A stretch of DNA of 7,333 bases, taken from the NCBI GenBank assembly GCA_009777135.1, contig WRMM01000088.1:1-7333 (forward strand). The letters run 5' to 3'. Below, piece by piece: positions 4,509 to 7,333 of the stretch. A program made the position numbers and the translations under genes. The stretch comes from Candidatus Fibrimonadales bacterium. GTDB taxonomy: Bacteria; Fibrobacterota; Fibrobacteria; Fibrobacterales; Fibrobacteraceae. A model generated the notes under the pieces. That model searched no databases. It saw only the letters and a list, made by a program, of their open reading frames with translations, and was not told the origin of the DNA. Position 1 is the first letter of the stretch. The number at the start of each line of letters is the position of its first letter.

Positions 4509-6844
4509 TTTCCAAGCTTCTAAATCTTCCGCTCGCAAAATCAAGAGCAGAGATAGAAGCTTGCATAGCCAAGCAAAAGCACCTGCTCTTAACCGCCCCG
4601 ACCGGCACAGGAAAATCCTCGTTTTTACCTTGGCTTTTAGCTGGCGAACAAGGAAAAGTCACAGTATTGCAGCCAAGGCAGCTAGCGGCAAGAGAGCTTG
4701 CAAAATTTTTGGCAGCTTGCTGCAACGAACCTGTAGGCAAAACCGTAGGCTACAAATTCCGCTTTGAATCCAAAACCGGTCCAAACACAAGGGTTTTATT
4801 TCAAACTTATGGGAGTTTTTTACAGGAGGTTTTGGGAAATGGGGAGCGGGGAGCAGAGAGCAGGGAGTGGATTGTTTTTGATGAATTTCATGAGCGAAAA
4901 TCGGAGATGGATTTGCTTTTGGCGGTGGCTTTGGCTAGGGGGCAAAGGGTGGCGGCGCTTTCTGCGGAGTTGGAGAGGGAGTCGCTGGAAAGGTATCTTG
5001 GCGTTAAGTGTTTGAGGGTTGAAAATCCAGGGTTTCCTGTGGAGATTATTCACCAAGAAGCTAAGGCAGGGGAGCTGCTTGCAAGCCAAGTAGAACGGGC
5101 GGTTAAGAGCGTTTTATACAATGAGGTGGGCGGAACGATTTTGGTTTTTTTGCCAGGAAAGGCGGAGATTGCCATGTGCAGGGAGCGAGTGAGGGAGAGC
5201 CTTGGCAAAAATTCTCCAGAGCTTTTTTCGCTTTTTGGCGGCCAGTTGAAGGAAGAGCAGGAAAAAATTTTTGAGCAGAGCGAAAACGCAAGAATCATTT
5301 TCACAACGAACATTGCCGAAACATCGCTCACAATTCCGGGCGTTAAAGCGGTTATAGATTCTGGCTTTGAGCGGACTGCTTTTGATGAAACGGGTCTCAG
5401 AACGCTTAGGCTTTCCAGAATTGCCATGCAAAACGCTGTGCAAAGAACAGGCAGAGCGGGACGCACGCAAAAAGGCTTGTGCATTCGCTTGTGGAGCAAA
5501 CGAGACGAGGCAAACTTTGCGCAGGCAATAAAGCCAGAAATTGAACGCATAAATATTGAAAGATTTTTGCTGCAGAAAATTAATTTGGAAATAAATATTC
5601 CTTTGCTTAGCGATATTCCAAGGCAAAAAGAAGAAGCCGCTTTGCAGGAATTGGAAAATTTAAATTTGATAAATCAAAATAAAATAACCGAATTGGGTAA
5701 AAAAACTTTGCATATTCCTGTGCAATCTTTGAAATTGGCACGTGCTTTAGCTTTGCAAAAAACGCTTTCAAAAGAAATTCTGGCAATAGCAGTAATTTTG
5801 GAAAGCGAAAACAAAAACAGTTGCGGAAACATTTTGCAGCTTGCAGAAGACAAAGCAAAATGGCAAAAAGAAGAAAAATTACATTTCGAACAACTGCAGC
5901 AATATGCGGCAAAATTGGAAAAATCGGGTAAATCGGACAATCGGGGTCATCGGGGTTCAGACTTTCTTCTTTCTGCTTTTCCCGATTCCATAGCGTATAA
6001 GAGCGATGGGGAGCAGTCTTACAAAACCAAAGATGGCCTTTCTGTTTTTTGCGAATCTAGGGAAAAGGCTATTTTGGTTTTGGGGTTGATGAGGAGCGAA
6101 AATAATAAGCTTCAAAAGACAACGGCAAGCCTTTACGTGCCTGTTCCTGAAAAATATTTGCAAAGCGCAGAGTCGCGTTTGGAGTTGCATTGGAGAGCGG
6201 GCCAAAAACAGTTTGTTGCGATGCGGGTTAGCGATTTTGGCAAAAGCGAATGTTCTACGGAGGAGCGCAAGGCTCTTGAGGGCGAGACTTCGGAGGCGTG
6301 GAAAATTTTGATGGAAAAGGAGGATTTTGCAAGCCAGTGGCAAACGGATGCAAATTTAACTTTGCTTGCAAAGATGAGGCTTGCTGCGCAGCTTTTTCCT
6401 GAGCATAATTTTCCAAAGTGGGATGCTGATGATTTTACGCTGATTATGGATGAGTTTTGTTCTGGAATTTTTTTGCTGCGGGATTTGAGCGAGGAGCGGT
6501 ACAGAAAAATTATTGAGGATTATTTTGGCTCATATTGGATTGAGTGGCTTCATAAGAGTTTTCCATCTTCTTTGAGGCTTTCAAATGGCAGGGTTGCAAA
6601 GTATTTGTACAATCCAGATGGCGTGGCAGAGCTTTCTGCCCGAATTGGCGATTTTATTGGTATGCAGGGCGAGCATTTTATAGCGGAAAAGCGTTTGCGC
6701 GTTCGCTACGATATTTTGGCTCCCAACTACCGCACTGTTCAAAAAACATGGAATTTGAGCGATTTTTGGCAAAATACTTATCCCCAGGTGCGCAAAGAGC
6801 TTAGAGGCCGGTATCCCAGGCATCCATGGCCAGATAATTTGTAG
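4469..6844 (+). CDS. hrpB: HrpB-type DEAH-box ATP-dependent helicase
   Basis: A 791-aa superfamily 2 helicase, presumably cytosolic and acting on RNA. Motifs in order: I TAPTGTGKSS (42-51), Ia LQPRQLAARELA (67-78), II VFDEFHER (136-143; the DEFH variant is typical of HrpB), III SAE (165-167), IV ILVFLPG (224-230), V FTTNIAETSLTIPG (278-291), VI QRTGRAGR (325-332). The end, TYPQVRKELRGRYPRHPWP (770-788), is the HrpB C-terminal signature. Motif III is normally SAT, so E167 is unusual. Two repeat-derived stretches are embedded: residues 125-134 (heptamers) just before motif II, and 485-497 (KSGKSDNRGHRGS) in a linker. The start overlaps the upstream gene by 40 bases. TTG at 4505, forming a TTGA overlap with the upstream stop and preceded by AGGAAA, is an alternative. 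Translation is probably coupled to the upstream gene. The precise cellular role of HrpB is poorly defined. Confidence 0.92.
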   Translation: MGNVQRQQENAILISKLLNLPLAKSRAEIEACIAKQKHLLLTAPTGTGKSSFLPWLLAGEQGKVTVLQPRQLAARELAKFLAACCNEPVGKTVGYKFRFESKTGPNTRVLFQTYGSFLQEVLGNGERGAESREWIVFDEFHERKSEMDLLLAVALARGQRVAALSAELERESLERYLGVKCLRVENPGFPVEIIHQEAKAGELLASQVERAVKSVLYNEVGGTILVFLPGKAEIAMCRERVRESLGKNSPELFSLFGGQLKEEQEKIFEQSENARIIFTTNIAETSLTIPGVKAVIDSGFERTAFDETGLRTLRLSRIAMQNAVQRTGRAGRTQKGLCIRLWSKRDEANFAQAIKPEIERINIERFLLQKINLEINIPLLSDIPRQKEEAALQELENLNLINQNKITELGKKTLHIPVQSLKLARALALQKTLSKEILAIAVILESENKNSCGNILQLAEDKAKWQKEEKLHFEQLQQYAAKLEKSGKSDNRGHRGSDFLLSAFPDSIAYKSDGEQSYKTKDGLSVFCESREKAILVLGLMRSENNKLQKTTASLYVPVPEKYLQSAESRLELHWRAGQKQFVAMRVSDFGKSECSTEERKALEGETSEAWKILMEKEDFASQWQTDANLTLLAKMRLAAQLFPEHNFPKWDADDFTLIMDEFCSGIFLLRDLSEERYRKIIEDYFGSYWIEWLHKSFPSSLRLSNGRVAKYLYNPDGVAELSARIGDFIGMQGEHFIAEKRLRVRYDILAPNYRTVQKTWNLSDFWQNTYPQVRKELRGRYPRHPWPDNL
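4841..4868. repeat. Heptamer tandem repeat inside hrpB
   Basis: Four 7-base units GGGGAGC, GGGGAGC, AGAGAGC, AGGGAGT, encoding GERGAESRE before motif II of the helicase. The unit rephases to GAGCRGR, related to the GAGTTGA and GAATTGA heptamers elsewhere in the window. Confidence 0.75.
5921..5958. repeat. Imperfect short repeat in the hrpB linker
   Basis: TCGG recurs at 5924, 5933, 5941 and 5950 in similar contexts (ATCGGGT, ATCGGAC, ATCGGGGTC, ATCGGGGTT), a degenerate repeat of 8-9 bases. It encodes the low-complexity basic stretch KSGKSDNRGHRGS between conserved helicase regions and keeps the reading frame. Confidence 0.6.
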
Positions 6845-6853
6845 ATTATAATT

Positions 6854-7333
6854 ATGAAAAAACTCATTTTGCTTCTCGCTGCTTTTTCTGCGCTGGCTTT
6901 TGCGCAGTTGGTTGAAAATCCTTGCAATGAAACTACACCATTAACAGGTGGAATAGTCTACAGTACTGGCTCTCGGCAGGCTGGAGCAATTTCAGGCACC
7001 AACTTCCACTACGAAAGATGGCATAATGATTCTGACAAGCCTGGCGAAGGTGGAAAAGATCCGGGTAGCATGACCGTGTATGGAGCAGGTCAAGGCGGTG
7101 GCGCAGCATTCAAAGCCGAATGGGGACCAAATTCCGGTAATTTTTTGGCTCGTGCTGGTTTTCAGTGGGACGAAACAAAAACTTATGACCAATATGGAAC
7201 CATTGTTGCGCAATATAATTACACTAGGGAAGGAACCGCTCAAACAGTTGGGCAAGATCTGTATAATTATTCTTATTTTGGCATTTATGGATGGTCGGTA
7301 GATCCTCTTTTGGAATACTACATAATTGACGAT
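6854..7333 (+). CDS. GH11 endo-1,4-beta-xylanase, partial at window end
   Basis: The first 160 codons of an exported xylanase that hydrolyses internal beta-1,4 bonds of xylan; the reading frame is open to the last base. Residues 1-17 (MKKLILLLAAFSALAFA) form a signal peptide with likely cleavage before Q18. The rest is GH11: GSMTVYGAG (71-79), AEWGPNSGNFLARAGFQW (88-105), TYDQYGTIVAQYNY (110-123) and YGWSVDPLLEYYIIDD (145-160). By family knowledge E154 in PLLEYY is the catalytic nucleophile; the acid/base glutamate lies further downstream and outside the window. Any carbohydrate-binding or second catalytic domain would also be outside. It begins 9 bases after the hrpB stop with no clear ribosome site or promoter of the type seen earlier, so it is either read through from hrpB or driven from within that gene. 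Confidence 0.95.
   Translation, partial: MKKLILLLAAFSALAFAQLVENPCNETTPLTGGIVYSTGSRQAGAISGTNFHYERWHNDSDKPGEGGKDPGSMTVYGAGQGGGAAFKAEWGPNSGNFLARAGFQWDETKTYDQYGTIVAQYNYTREGTAQTVGQDLYNYSYFGIYGWSVDPLLEYYIIDD

Noticed and set aside
5050..5626. Minus-strand reading frames of 166 and 170 codons
   Set aside because: They are shadows of the conserved helicase motifs IV-VI on the opposite strand, with no ribosome site or family match.
6847..6852. TATAAT just before the xylanase ATG as its -10
   Set aside because: It would place the transcription start inside the coding sequence, and no -35-like sequence lies at the right distance.

Overview
The window looks like a chromosomal segment of a plant-fibre-degrading Gram-negative bacterium, most likely in or near Fibrobacter (Fibrobacterota). 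The reasons are an exported glycoside hydrolase family 11 (GH11) xylanase, weak or absent Shine-Dalgarno sites with AT-rich elements directly before start codons, and moderate GC (about 46% in a hand-counted part of rpiA). The genus is inferred from gene content and style, not proven.

Layout. Positions 1-166 are non-coding and hold a 15-bp inverted repeat, an array of four heptamers and a candidate promoter. rpiA (ribose-5-phosphate isomerase A, +) follows. Next comes a two-gene module: a winged-helix regulator overlapping an AbiEii-like nucleotidyltransferase, arranged like an antitoxin/toxin operon. A D-Ala-D-Ala dipeptidase-like M15 lipo-/exported peptidase lies on the minus strand. Diverging from it on the plus strand are a biotin-carboxylase-like protein, an overlapping HrpB-type DEAH helicase, and the first 160 codons of a GH11 xylanase that runs off the window.

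Main observation. The regulator/nucleotidyltransferase module is bracketed by a perfect 44-bp direct repeat (804-847 and 2200-2243). The left copy is the 3' end of rpiA and ends exactly at its stop codon. The right copy encodes the last 12 residues and stop of the convergent dipeptidase. Removing one repeat copy plus the module gives an empty site in which the two genes overlap tail to tail by 41 bp. The simplest reading is that the module entered at this overlap and duplicated it, leaving both host genes intact. It carries its own promoter with a palindrome between -35 and -10, ends with a 27-bp palindrome, and contains no recombinase.

Other points. The biotin-carboxylase homologue is full length but lacks several catalytic residues (the positions of E. 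coli R292, E296 and R338 are N, F and N), so it is probably not a working carboxylase. Three arrays of exactly four heptamers occur, one intergenic, one inside the dipeptidase signal peptide and one inside the helicase just before motif II. They share a GARYNRR-like unit. The helicase has SAE in place of the usual SAT motif III. The genes show no obvious common pathway: they combine central carbon metabolism, cell-wall/peptide turnover, RNA metabolism and polysaccharide degradation with one accessory cassette.
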